Of a stretch of DNA of 64,000 nucleotides, positions 18,060-25,818 are shown in pieces (within the stretch, counting starts at the first letter, position 1; each line of letters starts with the position of its first letter). Source of the DNA: Bacteroidaceae bacterium (GTDB lineage Bacteria; Bacteroidota; Bacteroidia; Bacteroidales; Bacteroidaceae); NCBI GenBank assembly GCA_017503065.1, contig JAFVTT010000028.1, forward strand, positions 1 through 64,000, in the 5' to 3' direction. Below the pieces are notes generated by a model. It saw nothing but the letters and a program-made list of their open reading frames with translations. It was not told the origin of the DNA and did not search any database. The translations under genes and the position numbers were made by a program.

Positions 18060-18063
18060 AAAC
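17147..18063. repeat. Inverted repeats at both ends of the HAD gene
   Basis: GTTTTCACCTTTCACTTTTC (17147-17166, continuing CGTTTT to 17172) near the start codon is close to the reverse complement of 18040-18063 over the stop codon, with about two mismatches in 24 bases. Related strings occur near 2856, 3108 and 21,760 without the gene. Confidence 0.6.
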
Positions 18064-18340
18064 TATCCACTCCCTACTGGCTTCACCTCTGCGCTCTCTT
18101 CGCGCGAAGCTGCGACACTCCAGCGCCAGCGTAACAGGACAGGAATCTTTGCGCTCTCTGCGTTCTTTGCGTGAGGAAATGATGTCCGTGTGATGATTTA
18201 TATATTTCACGCAAAGACCGCAAAGAACGCAGAGTTTTTCATTTTATACCACGCTGGCGCTGGAGAGGTCGCAAGCTACGCTACGACAGGAGAACGCAGA
18301 GGCTGGACGATTCATCCACCCCCTCCGCTTCGCTCGTCCC
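18006..18340. repeat. Nested palindromic element
   Basis: Three nested inverted repeats share one centre. The outer arms (18006-18031 and 18315-18340) are perfect over 26 bases and contain GAGCGAAGCGGAGGGGGT. The middle arms, CTCCAGCGCCAGCGT (18118-18132 and 18251-18265), are perfect over 15. The inner arms, built of CTCTGCGTTCTTTGCGTGA (18147-18174 and 18207-18234), are nearly perfect. The left end overlaps the HAD coding end. A third copy of the inner motif is at about 21,699-21,734. Confidence 0.8.
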
Positions 18341-18497
18341 ACCTGTCTCAGGGGGACAGTCAGTTACAACAGCTAATGCTATCATCTGCTCTCCCCCCTC
18401 ACAGGGTTGGGTTGGTCTTCCATTCTGAGGGGACTGATGGGGGGGGAGTGTTTGAGAGTTTTTTTTGTAGTTAAGGCCTTTTATTTGTGCTAAATAC

Positions 18498-18528
18498 TTG
18501 TGTATATGATAAAAAGTATATACCTTTG
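18498..18528 (+). promoter_or_regulatory. Promoter of the secreted-protein gene
   Basis: TTG at 18498-18500 and TACCTTTG at 18521-18528 are separated by 20 bases, the Bacteroidetes form. The start would be near 18,534, leaving a leader of about 300 bases. Confidence 0.7.
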
Positions 18529-18529
18529 C

Positions 18530-18834
18530 GTCGCAAAAAGCCTAATCTGACAACAAATTCATGCTAACAAATCGTCACACCACCACAAAAATAGCCACCA
18601 AATTCCTTGGTGGTTCCGATATTTTTGTTAGCAAGCAAGCAAGCAAGCCCTTATAGTAGACTTTGTTGCTCGAGCAGTTCGCTCGGGCGTATCTTTTAGC
18701 TCATCCTCCTTGGAATGCGTAAAGCGTTCCAAGGAGGATGAGCTGCTATATAGCCTCTGCTGATATTACACCTTATTTATATATATAAGAACAGACAATA
18801 ATCAAATCAATAATAAATCAAAACAATTTAAACA
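18530..18834 (+). promoter_or_regulatory. Structured 5' leader RNA
   Basis: Three features stand out. GCTAACAAA (18563-18571) pairs with TTTGTTAGC (18624-18632) and encloses CCACCAA/TTGGTGG (18595-18613). A (GCAA)4 run follows at 18631-18648. A 21-pair stem (arms 18698-18718 and 18724-18744, one G-T pair, loop GTAAA) lies 90 bases before the start codon and has no T run. The leader matches no riboswitch class I recognise. Confidence 0.6.
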
Positions 18835-21189
18835 ATGAAAAAACTTTTACTTTCTTTAGTTGCTCTGCTGGCCACTCTGGGGGCATGGGCACAGACAGTC
18901 GAGATTGTTGTTTCAACTTCGACGAGTGCTCCTGAACATCAATATGAGATTAAGAGCGCAAATAATTTGTGGATGACGGCTTATACCTCTCCATCAAACA
19001 CAATGCCTGGCCGTTTCGCTTTTTTTGGTGGCACAGATGCTGCTTATAAAATCTACAGCGTTGACAAAAAACAATGGGTTTCCTATACGCAATCTGACAG
19101 TTACAACGCAGGTACAGGTAAAGCTAAGTTTGTAGACAGTCAAGAAGATGCAATGTCCTGGAATGTGACTAAAGTAGGAGACTATTATCAGTTTGCCCCT
19201 TACAAAACAGATGGTACTGTAGCTTCTATATATTGGAACTGGCATGGAGGCGTAAGCTCTAATCCTGTAAATAACACATCGGTGACAATTGGTTTTTATA
19301 CAAAGGGGGCTATTGCTGGCAATACTGGTGACAACGGTAGTCGCTGGACACTTTCCAACGCAGTATCTGCAGACGAAGAGGCATATTTAGCTGCAAAAGG
19401 ATTGCTGGGCACTGGCATCGGTTATCCGAACACCACAAGTGAGGCTTATGCAGCACTTAATGCTTTGACAGAGAATTCAACAGCTAAGGCCGTAGAACTC
19501 GCCAAGAACGCTTATCTGAATTGCACCGATATCGAAATGCCTGTAGATGGGGGGGTATACCAATTCACATTTGTTGATAATAAGGGCAGTAAAGAGTTTA
19601 AGATGTCAGCCAATGGCAACACATTGTCTGCAAATGGCGGAACCTCCAGCAACTTCTATTGCCGTAAATATACCAATGTAAATGATGAAGTTCGTTATGC
19701 CTTCATCAGTATGGATGGTAAGTTCTTGGCTTATAATACTTTGACAGACAACTATATCATCCATAAGTCAGGAGAAGTCACTACGGAACGTTTGCTAAAT
19801 GATTTTGCCATTGAAGCGATGGCACTAAAAAGTAACGGATATATTACATCAGGTCAGGAGCAACGCGTAGGTCTGCTTTGTGCAACATGCCCTGACCGCG
19901 GCGAAACTAATACTGACAATGGTTGTCTCATAGTGAAAATAAGTGATGGTACATTTAACAACTCCAGTTCACCATACGATAATGGCTCTTACACTTCTGC
20001 CATCAAGATGGTCGCTGTACAGGATGCTGAGATTACTGATGCGGTTCGCATTTCCTCTAGTACTATTGACGCAATTATTAATGGTAAGAAAAGGATTGGA
20101 GAAGGTTTAGGTTTGTACACCTATACCTATGGTGAAAATACAGGTAATGATTTTGCGACTTTTGAGTCTCTGGTTAGAGCAACAACAAGTGTGATTGAAG
20201 CAGGAGACTATTCTTTTGCAATAAACCTCCCAGAACAAGGCAACTTCTACAGATTAAAGAATAATGCAAGCAGTTGGTATGCTTCATCAGACTTGCGCAC
20301 AGGTGAGACGAGTCATCAAAATAAACTGTACATGAAGGAAGATGGTACAACAGCCAGCACAATTTGGTATTTGACAGCAGACTACAAACTATTGTCATTT
20401 ACAAAAGGACAATATCTTGCCGATATGAACAGTGATTGGGCCTTTGAGACTGTAGGTAGCGAAGGTAATGTTGTCAGTTTCAAAGAATCTGCAATTGTCG
20501 GCAAGTATCAGATACTTCCTTCAAGCGGTCGCGCCCTTTATGGAGACAAAGTAAGAGTTGATGCGGCTCCTTCTAGCAATAATTCAGGAAATTATGCGTG
20601 GATTATTGAAGAGGTAACAACACTCCCCGTAACAATCACCTCTGCAGGTTATGCTACCTTCTACTGCCCCGTTGCTGTTAGTCTGCCTGCAGAAGGTTTG
20701 AAGGCATATTATGTTTCAAGCACAACAAATGACAAGGCCCAGATGACAGAGATAACAGGTGTGATTCCTGCAAACACAGGCGTTATCCTGCAGGGCGAAG
20801 CAAACACATACAACCTGACTATCGGTGGCGAGGCTGCTGACGTTGAGAGCAAGTTGAACGGAACAGTTGCGTCTGAATATATCAGCACACCATCTTATGT
20901 TCTCTCTGCACAGGGTACACCCGCAGTTGTAGGTTTCTACAAGGCTATCATGAACCAGCAGGATAACACCTCGTTCCTGAACAACGGTTTCAAGGCCTAC
21001 CTGCCTGCAAGTGCTGTTCCTGCAGGTGCCCGTTTCCTGAGTTTCGACTTCGGCACCGAGACCGGCATTGAGAGCATTGAAGGTGAAAACGGAAATGTGA
21101 AAGCTGAGATCTACGACCTGGCAGGCCGTCGCGTTCAGAACGCACAGAAGGGTTTGTATATCGTTAACGGTAAGAAAGTGATTAAGTAA
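18835..21189 (+). CDS. Large secreted protein with C-terminal sorting-like domain
   Basis: This protein of 784 residues has a signal peptide (MKKLLLSLVALLATLGAWAQ). The long middle part has no recognised family and is rich in Asn, Ser and Thr. The C-terminal part contains SAGYATFYCPVAVSLP with GVIPANTGVIL, a module common in Prevotella secreted proteins. The last residues, IYDLAGRRVQ then GLYIVNGKKVIK, look like a type IX-type sorting tail. The first three quarters are visibly AT-richer than the C-terminal quarter, as if a variable passenger was joined to a fixed module. It is probably exported or cell-surface. The leader is described separately. Confidence 0.78.
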   Translation: MKKLLLSLVALLATLGAWAQTVEIVVSTSTSAPEHQYEIKSANNLWMTAYTSPSNTMPGRFAFFGGTDAAYKIYSVDKKQWVSYTQSDSYNAGTGKAKFVDSQEDAMSWNVTKVGDYYQFAPYKTDGTVASIYWNWHGGVSSNPVNNTSVTIGFYTKGAIAGNTGDNGSRWTLSNAVSADEEAYLAAKGLLGTGIGYPNTTSEAYAALNALTENSTAKAVELAKNAYLNCTDIEMPVDGGVYQFTFVDNKGSKEFKMSANGNTLSANGGTSSNFYCRKYTNVNDEVRYAFISMDGKFLAYNTLTDNYIIHKSGEVTTERLLNDFAIEAMALKSNGYITSGQEQRVGLLCATCPDRGETNTDNGCLIVKISDGTFNNSSSPYDNGSYTSAIKMVAVQDAEITDAVRISSSTIDAIINGKKRIGEGLGLYTYTYGENTGNDFATFESLVRATTSVIEAGDYSFAINLPEQGNFYRLKNNASSWYASSDLRTGETSHQNKLYMKEDGTTASTIWYLTADYKLLSFTKGQYLADMNSDWAFETVGSEGNVVSFKESAIVGKYQILPSSGRALYGDKVRVDAAPSSNNSGNYAWIIEEVTTLPVTITSAGYATFYCPVAVSLPAEGLKAYYVSSTTNDKAQMTEITGVIPANTGVILQGEANTYNLTIGGEAADVESKLNGTVASEYISTPSYVLSAQGTPAVVGFYKAIMNQQDNTSFLNNGFKAYLPASAVPAGARFLSFDFGTETGIESIEGENGNVKAEIYDLAGRRVQNAQKGLYIVNGKKVIK

Positions 21190-21199
21190 TTTGCCAATG

Positions 21200-21276
21200 G
21201 TAGGGACACGGCATGCCGTGTCCGCCAAAGGTAATAATATCAACATGTATGCGGACACGGCGTGCCGTGTCCCTAC
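21200..21276. repeat. REP-like palindrome pair B
   Basis: GTAGGGACACGGCATGCCGT (starting 21200) faces its inverse GGACACGGCGTGCCGTGTCC (ending near 21276), with 27 bases between. It sits between the secreted-protein gene and the 56-residue peptide gene and is of the same family as 3019-3081. Confidence 0.78.
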
Positions 21277-21298
21277 AGGCAAAAACAAACATAAAAAT

Positions 21299-21469
21299 AT
21301 GAAGAAGACATATATCACTCCCTCTGTGGAGACAATAAAGGTAAGTGCCGTGAACATGATGGCTACGAGTTTGCAGATTAGCAATACAGAGGTTGATACT
21401 GTTTCCGAACAGCTTGGCCGTGAGGACAATGGTCCTTCTGCTCCCGGTGTTTGGGACAGCGAATGGTAA
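21299..21469 (+). CDS. Short peptide of unknown function
   Basis: This peptide of 56 residues begins MKKTYITPSVETIKV and ends acidic (REDNGPSAPGVWDSEW). It resembles abundant short Bacteroidales proteins of the form MKKxYxxPxxExI, which have no assigned role. The start at 21299 is preferred over a longer in-frame reading from 21191 because that upstream part would be REP-like DNA. A strong terminator follows directly. It could be cotranscribed with the secreted-protein gene. No signal peptide is evident. Confidence 0.7.
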   Translation: MKKTYITPSVETIKVSAVNMMATSLQISNTEVDTVSEQLGREDNGPSAPGVWDSEW

Positions 21470-21476
21470 TATATCA

Positions 21477-21508
21477 AACCGCCGGGGTACGAACCCCGGC
21501 GGTTTTGT
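21477..21508 (+). terminator. Strong Rho-independent terminator
   Basis: ACCGCCGGGGT (21479-21489) pairs fully with ACCCCGGCGGT (21494-21504), with loop ACGA, A residues before and T residues after. It ends the peptide gene transcript. Confidence 0.88.
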
Positions 21509-21510
21509 TT

Positions 21511-21692
21511 CAAGTTTCAGGTTTCAAGTTTCAGGTTTGAGGTTTCAGGTTTGAGGTTTCGGGTTACAAGTTTCAAGTTTCAAGTTTCAGGTTTCAAGTT
21601 TCAGGTTTGAGGTTTCAGGTTTGAGGTTTCGGGTTACAAGTTTCAAGTTTCAAGTTTCAGGTTTCAAATTTGAGGTTTGAGGTTTCAGGTTT
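21511..21692. repeat. Heptamer array (GTTTCAA/GTTTGAG)
   Basis: About 26 degenerate copies of a seven-base unit, GTTTCAA, GTTTCAG or GTTTGAG. A higher-order period of 70 bases is seen: GGGTTACAAG occurs at 21561 and 21631. The rest of this 415-base gap holds a copy of the CTCTCTGCG motif at about 21699-21734 and a GGAAAAGGGAAATAGG tract at about 21,760; no promoter for the nuclease gene is convincing. Confidence 0.82.
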
Positions 21693-21884
21693 AGACTGGG
21701 AATCTTTGTGCTCTCTGCGCCCTCTGCGTGAGAAAGGTTAGCAGGCGTGTGTGGCGAACGGAAAAGGGAAATAGGAAAACTGGAAGGGTGGCGGTCGTGG
21801 CGTTTTTTTATGAAATACGCCAATATGTTTGTCTGTTCAGAATATAAATAGTATCTTTGTAATAGGATTTTACCTTATAATATT

Positions 21885-22664
21885 ATGAAAATACTGTGTA
21901 GACTCTTTTTTTCTGCCTTGCTCCTGTCTGTTTGCATACAGGATGTCCTTGCCTGGGGGCAAAAGGGGCATGACGTGACGTGTGAAATAGCCGAGCGCCA
22001 TTTGAACTGCAAGGCCAGAAGGGCGGTGAAGAAACTGCTGGAGGGCAAGAGCATGGTGTATTGGAGCAACTGGCTGGACAATGCAAGCCATACGCCGGAG
22101 TATGCCTATACCAAGACATGGCACTACAAGAATATAGATGCCGGTGTCCGTTTCGAAGATGCCGAACTGGAACCAAAGGGAGATGTGGTTACTGCCATTT
22201 ACAGGCAGATAGAGGTGCTTTCCGACAAGAAGGCGCCAACGGACGACAAGCGCGTGGCATTGAGAATGCTTGTGCATCTGGTGGGAGACCTGCATCAGCC
22301 CATGCACATGGGACACAAGTCGGACCTGGGCGGCAACCAATGGATGGTGTCTTTCTTCGGCAGTGAGAAGAACCTGCATGGCATTTGGGATACCGATGTG
22401 CTGGAAAGAGGACATAAATGGAGCTACGAGGAATGGGCTACTGAAATAGACTGTGTGAACAGGGCCGAGAGAAAGGCCATTTGCCGTGGCACAATAGAAG
22501 ATTGGGCACGCGAGACATTTGCTGTGGCCACCGATGTCTATGATTCCACCCCCCAACAGTCAAAGTTGTCCTACGACTATCTGGCACAGTGGACACCAGT
22601 GGTGGAGCAGCAGTTGCTTCGTGGCGGACTGAGACTGGCATATTTGTTGAACAAGATATTGTAG
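21885..22664 (+). CDS. S1/P1 family zinc nuclease
   Basis: This protein of 259 residues has a signal peptide, and the mature protein begins WGQKGHDV: the N-terminal Trp that binds zinc in this family. Further ligands lie in HLVGDLHQPMH (about residues 130-140) and GGN with NLHGIWDTDV. These enzymes cut single-stranded DNA and RNA and remove 3' phosphates, probably in the periplasm here. Length is typical. The gene stands alone between repeat tracts. Confidence 0.93.
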   Translation: MKILCRLFFSALLLSVCIQDVLAWGQKGHDVTCEIAERHLNCKARRAVKKLLEGKSMVYWSNWLDNASHTPEYAYTKTWHYKNIDAGVRFEDAELEPKGDVVTAIYRQIEVLSDKKAPTDDKRVALRMLVHLVGDLHQPMHMGHKSDLGGNQWMVSFFGSEKNLHGIWDTDVLERGHKWSYEEWATEIDCVNRAERKAICRGTIEDWARETFAVATDVYDSTPQQSKLSYDYLAQWTPVVEQQLLRGGLRLAYLLNKIL

Positions 22665-22830
22665 TTTGTTTAAGGTTTCAGGTTTCAAGTTTAAGGTTTC
22701 AAGTTTAAGGTTTAAGGTACATAGTAATCCGCCCTGACGAAACCAGTAACCAGTAACCTGGCACTTGAAACCTTAAACTAGAAACCTTAAACTTGACACT
22801 TGAAACCAGAAACTTGAAACCTTGAAACCA
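22664..22830. repeat. Facing heptamer arrays upstream of serB
   Basis: Left array 22664-22717 is made of GTTTAAG/GTTTCAG units; right array 22763-22830 is made of the reverse complements (CTTGAAACC, CCTTAAAC). The two can pair and would form a large hairpin in the serB leader. Confidence 0.75.
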
Positions 22831-22841
22831 ACTATACTACA

Positions 22842-24071
22842 ATGAATAAAGAAGAATTGATGCTGGTACGCATCACTGGAGTTGACCGTCCGGGACTTAC
22901 GGCAGAGATAATGGACATCCTTTCCGGTCATGATGTTCATATTCAGGATATAGGTCAGGCGGTGATACATGCCACTTTGAGTCTGGGTATACTGATCAGG
23001 GTGGACGAGGAACGCAGTGGCCGGGTGATGAAGGAACTTCTGTTCAAGACCAGCGAGATGGGCTTTAACATCAAGTTTGCACCTGTCACCATGGAGGAAT
23101 ATGAAGCCTGGGTGTCCCGCCAGGGCAAGAACCGCTACATCCTCACTATACTGGGCCGTCGCCTTGAGGCACGCCAGATAGGTGCCGTTACCCATCTGGT
23201 GGTGAAACAGGGTCTGAATATCGATGCTGTACGACGCATGTCGGGCCGTCAGAGCATCGAGCGTCCGGCAGAGAAGACCAGGGCATGCATACAGTTTTCC
23301 CTGCGCGGTACTCCGCACGACAGGGAGCAGATGCAGGCAGACCTGTTGCGCCTGTCCGCCGAGATGGAGATAGACTGTTCGTTCCAGCGCGACAATATGT
23401 ACCGCAGAATGCGCCGCCTGATATGCTTCGATATGGATTCCACCCTCATTCAGGCCGAGGTAATAGACGAACTGGCACGCCGTCATGGCGTATATGACGA
23501 GGTGGCTGCCATCACGGAACAGGCCATGCGCGGAGAGTTGGACTTCCGCGAGTCCTTCAAGCGCAGATGCCAGTTGCTCAAGGGTCTTGACGTCAGTGTG
23601 ATGCAGGACATAGCGGAGAAGCTGCCCTTTACGGAAGGAGTGGACAGGCTTATGTATGTACTGAAGAGTTACGGTTACAAGATAGCCATCCTGTCAGGCG
23701 GCTTCACCTTCTTCGGCGAGTACATACAGAAGAAATACGGTATTGACTACGTGTATGCCAACGAACTGGAGGTGGACGAGACAGGGCACCTGACCGGAAA
23801 CTACGTTGGCGAGGTGGTGGACGGAAAGCGCAAGGCAGAACTGCTCCGTCTGATAGCACAGGTGGAAAAGGTGGACATGGAGCAGACCATTGCCGTGGGC
23901 GATGGTGCCAATGACCTGCCCATGCTTGCCGCCGCAGGTTTGGGAATAGCCTTCCACGCCAAACCACGTGTGGTGGCCAATGCGCGCCAGTCTATCAATA
24001 CCATAGGTTTGGACGGTGTACTGTATTTCCTGGGCTTCAAGGACAGTTATCTTGATGCCAAGGCACAGTGA
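22842..24071 (+). CDS. serB: Phosphoserine phosphatase with N-terminal ACT domains
   Basis: This protein of 409 residues has two N-terminal ACT-like domains (about residues 1-180, starting LVRITGVDRPGLTAEIMD) and a C-terminal HAD phosphatase. DMDSTLIQAEVIDELA is at about residue 197, followed by LSGGFTFF and VGDGANDLPMLAAAGLG. It makes L-serine from phosphoserine, and the ACT domains suggest allosteric control by serine. Size and order are typical of SerB. A 22-base tandem repeat follows the stop. Confidence 0.95.
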   Translation: MNKEELMLVRITGVDRPGLTAEIMDILSGHDVHIQDIGQAVIHATLSLGILIRVDEERSGRVMKELLFKTSEMGFNIKFAPVTMEEYEAWVSRQGKNRYILTILGRRLEARQIGAVTHLVVKQGLNIDAVRRMSGRQSIERPAEKTRACIQFSLRGTPHDREQMQADLLRLSAEMEIDCSFQRDNMYRRMRRLICFDMDSTLIQAEVIDELARRHGVYDEVAAITEQAMRGELDFRESFKRRCQLLKGLDVSVMQDIAEKLPFTEGVDRLMYVLKSYGYKIAILSGGFTFFGEYIQKKYGIDYVYANELEVDETGHLTGNYVGEVVDGKRKAELLRLIAQVEKVDMEQTIAVGDGANDLPMLAAAGLGIAFHAKPRVVANARQSINTIGLDGVLYFLGFKDSYLDAKAQ

Positions 24072-24095
24072 ACACCCCAATTTATCATTACTGAC

Positions 24096-24184
24096 CGTTC
24101 GCCGAATCATTACCGATGGTTCGGCGAACGATTACTGATGGTTCGGCGAACGATTACTGATGGTTCGGCGAACGATTACTGATG
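24096..24184. repeat. 22-base tandem array A
   Basis: Three clean copies and a degenerate first copy of a 22-base unit containing GTTCGGCGAACGATTACTGA lie between the convergent serB and TPR protein genes. Each unit contains the palindrome GTTCG-G-CGAAC, so it may also help terminate transcripts. Confidence 0.82.
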
Positions 24185-24227
24185 ACAAATTCATGCTGTC
24201 GGTAATCTGCGGTTTGGCAGTTTGTAA

Positions 24228-25796
24228 TCACAATGCAATGGTGTCGCGCATCAGGCTGATGTCGTCGGCACTGAGCCCGAGACCTATCAAGGTGTCGCGG
24301 TCGTTGTCGAAGGCGCGGAGTTCGTCCTTGTGTACGGACAGGTATTTGTGGTAAAGTTTTGATGCCTCCACGGGGTCACCGTTCAGCCAGGCGCAGTGGC
24401 CGGCATTCAGCAGGTCCTCCCAACTGGGCCCCCCCTCCCATTCCATCAGCTTCTGGTAGTAGCGTTTGGCACGTGCCATGTTGCCCGTCATCATGGAACA
24501 CCATGCTATGGCGCGGGCAGAACCATGCAGGTAGTTCTCCGTTACTTCCAGGTGGAAGAAGCGTTGCAGTGCTTCTTCGTAGCGTTTCTCCTGTATAAGT
24601 CCCAGTCCCACTTCCTGCACCATGCGCATGTTGTCGGGATGTCTTTTCTCCAGTTCCATGAGGCATTCCAGACGTTCGGTGCTCTCGCCAATGTACTTGT
24701 CGCAATGTGCCAGCAGTTCCAGTGCCTCGTCGGTCTGTCCGTTGCGGTGCATCCACGAGCGAAGGTATGTGGCCGGGTGGCTGTAGAAAGAGTTCTTGAT
24801 GAACAGCTTGGCGCTCTCCCAAAGGAACTTGTCCGTTATCATGGGTGCAAGTATGCTGTGGTCGCTGAGGAAGGGACCGAGGCGGAAGGGGTTTACGGTC
24901 TGGTCTTTCCACAGGGAGAACTGGAAGAAACGGAACAGAGTCTGGAACGTGTAGCGGTATGCGTTCCTTTCACGTTCGTTGTGAAGGTGGATTTTCATCT
25001 CCTCCTCCGATAGTTTGTCAAGCACCTGTTGCGGAATCTGCCTGGTAAGGGAGTCTGCCGCGGCAATCTTGTCTACAACGGAGGCAAAGGCATATTTGTC
25101 GAGGTCGCACATCTCGGCATGCCCGAACAGGGTTTCCGCTATCTTCTTCCTGTCGCCGAGGCTCTGCAAATGGGGGTGGTTGATGTCGAAGTCCATGAAC
25201 CAGTTCTTCAGTTCCTTGAAGAACTCCACTCTGTGCAGGGTAGCGAAGTTGCCTATATTCATGTCTATGCCGTCCTGCATCATGCTGTTCAGTTTCTGCG
25301 CGAAGGACATCATACGCTTGTTGCCCTCCTCGGCAATTTCCATGCGTATGTCCTCGTCGTCCTCCATGCCCAGCTTTTCACGCATGATCTGCTGCTCCTT
25401 GTGTATCTTGTCCAAGACCTCTTCATGCAGTTTCTTCTGCATCTTCAGGCCAGTGATGGAGGTGAGCAGGAATTTCTGTACCTCTATGAACTCCTCCTTC
25501 AGTTGCTCGTTTTCCGCCCATTGTGTGAAGGCATCTGTAAAGAATTCTGGTAACTTGTCTCCGTATCTGATTACCATCAGTATGGCACCGCTCAGGGCAA
25601 CGGCACGAATCTGCCGCTCCTCGTGTTCCACCCATTTCATCAGCATCTTTGTCTGCAGTTCGGGGAAAAACGAACTGTCTTTTCCGTCCCACATCCAAAT
25701 GTTCATGAATGTTACAAGGGCGGCATACTTCGATGGCTTGCCATTGCGGACGTGCCAATCTATAAAAAGGTATGACAGTAATACGGAAAGTGGCAT
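24228..25796 (-). CDS. Uncharacterised TPR-like protein
   Basis: This 522-residue protein is mostly helical. The C-terminal half shows tetratricopeptide-like pairs (GLIQEKRYEEALQRFFHLEV, LNAGHCAWLNGDPVEASKLY). A very charged helical section (about residues 110-190, EEVLDKIHKEQQ, GMEDDEDIRMEIAEEGN) precedes them. No enzyme motif is seen. An in-frame stop lies about 57 bases upstream with no other ATG between, so the start is firm. Its gene follows a binding-protein-like lipoprotein gene by 22 bases on the same strand; the connection is not understood. Confidence 0.72.
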   Translation of the reverse strand: MPLSVLLSYLFIDWHVRNGKPSKYAALVTFMNIWMWDGKDSSFFPELQTKMLMKWVEHEERQIRAVALSGAILMVIRYGDKLPEFFTDAFTQWAENEQLKEEFIEVQKFLLTSITGLKMQKKLHEEVLDKIHKEQQIMREKLGMEDDEDIRMEIAEEGNKRMMSFAQKLNSMMQDGIDMNIGNFATLHRVEFFKELKNWFMDFDINHPHLQSLGDRKKIAETLFGHAEMCDLDKYAFASVVDKIAAADSLTRQIPQQVLDKLSEEEMKIHLHNERERNAYRYTFQTLFRFFQFSLWKDQTVNPFRLGPFLSDHSILAPMITDKFLWESAKLFIKNSFYSHPATYLRSWMHRNGQTDEALELLAHCDKYIGESTERLECLMELEKRHPDNMRMVQEVGLGLIQEKRYEEALQRFFHLEVTENYLHGSARAIAWCSMMTGNMARAKRYYQKLMEWEGGPSWEDLLNAGHCAWLNGDPVEASKLYHKYLSVHKDELRAFDNDRDTLIGLGLSADDISLMRDTIAL

Positions 25797-25818
25797 AGGA
25801 CGCTGACAGGAGGGTGTG

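Larger units (their letters stand above)
18060..18834. other. Long gene-free region with palindromes, promoter and leader
   Basis: This 775-base gap holds no credible gene. The first 280 bases belong to the nested palindrome, and 18,340-18,475 is more repeat-derived GC-rich sequence related to the HAD gene's tail. A promoter at 18,498-18,528 starts the structured leader of the secreted-protein gene at 18,835. Confidence 0.75.

Noticed and set aside
18190..18474. 94-residue ORF in the palindromic region
   Set aside because: It is made of repeat arms and GC-rich repeat sequence with no coding signature.
21191..21298. Longer start for the 56-residue peptide
   Set aside because: The added residues come from the REP-like pair; ATG 21299 starts a normal MKK sequence.
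21511..21692. CRISPR array
   Set aside because: The units are seven bases with no spacers of unique sequence, and no cas genes are near.
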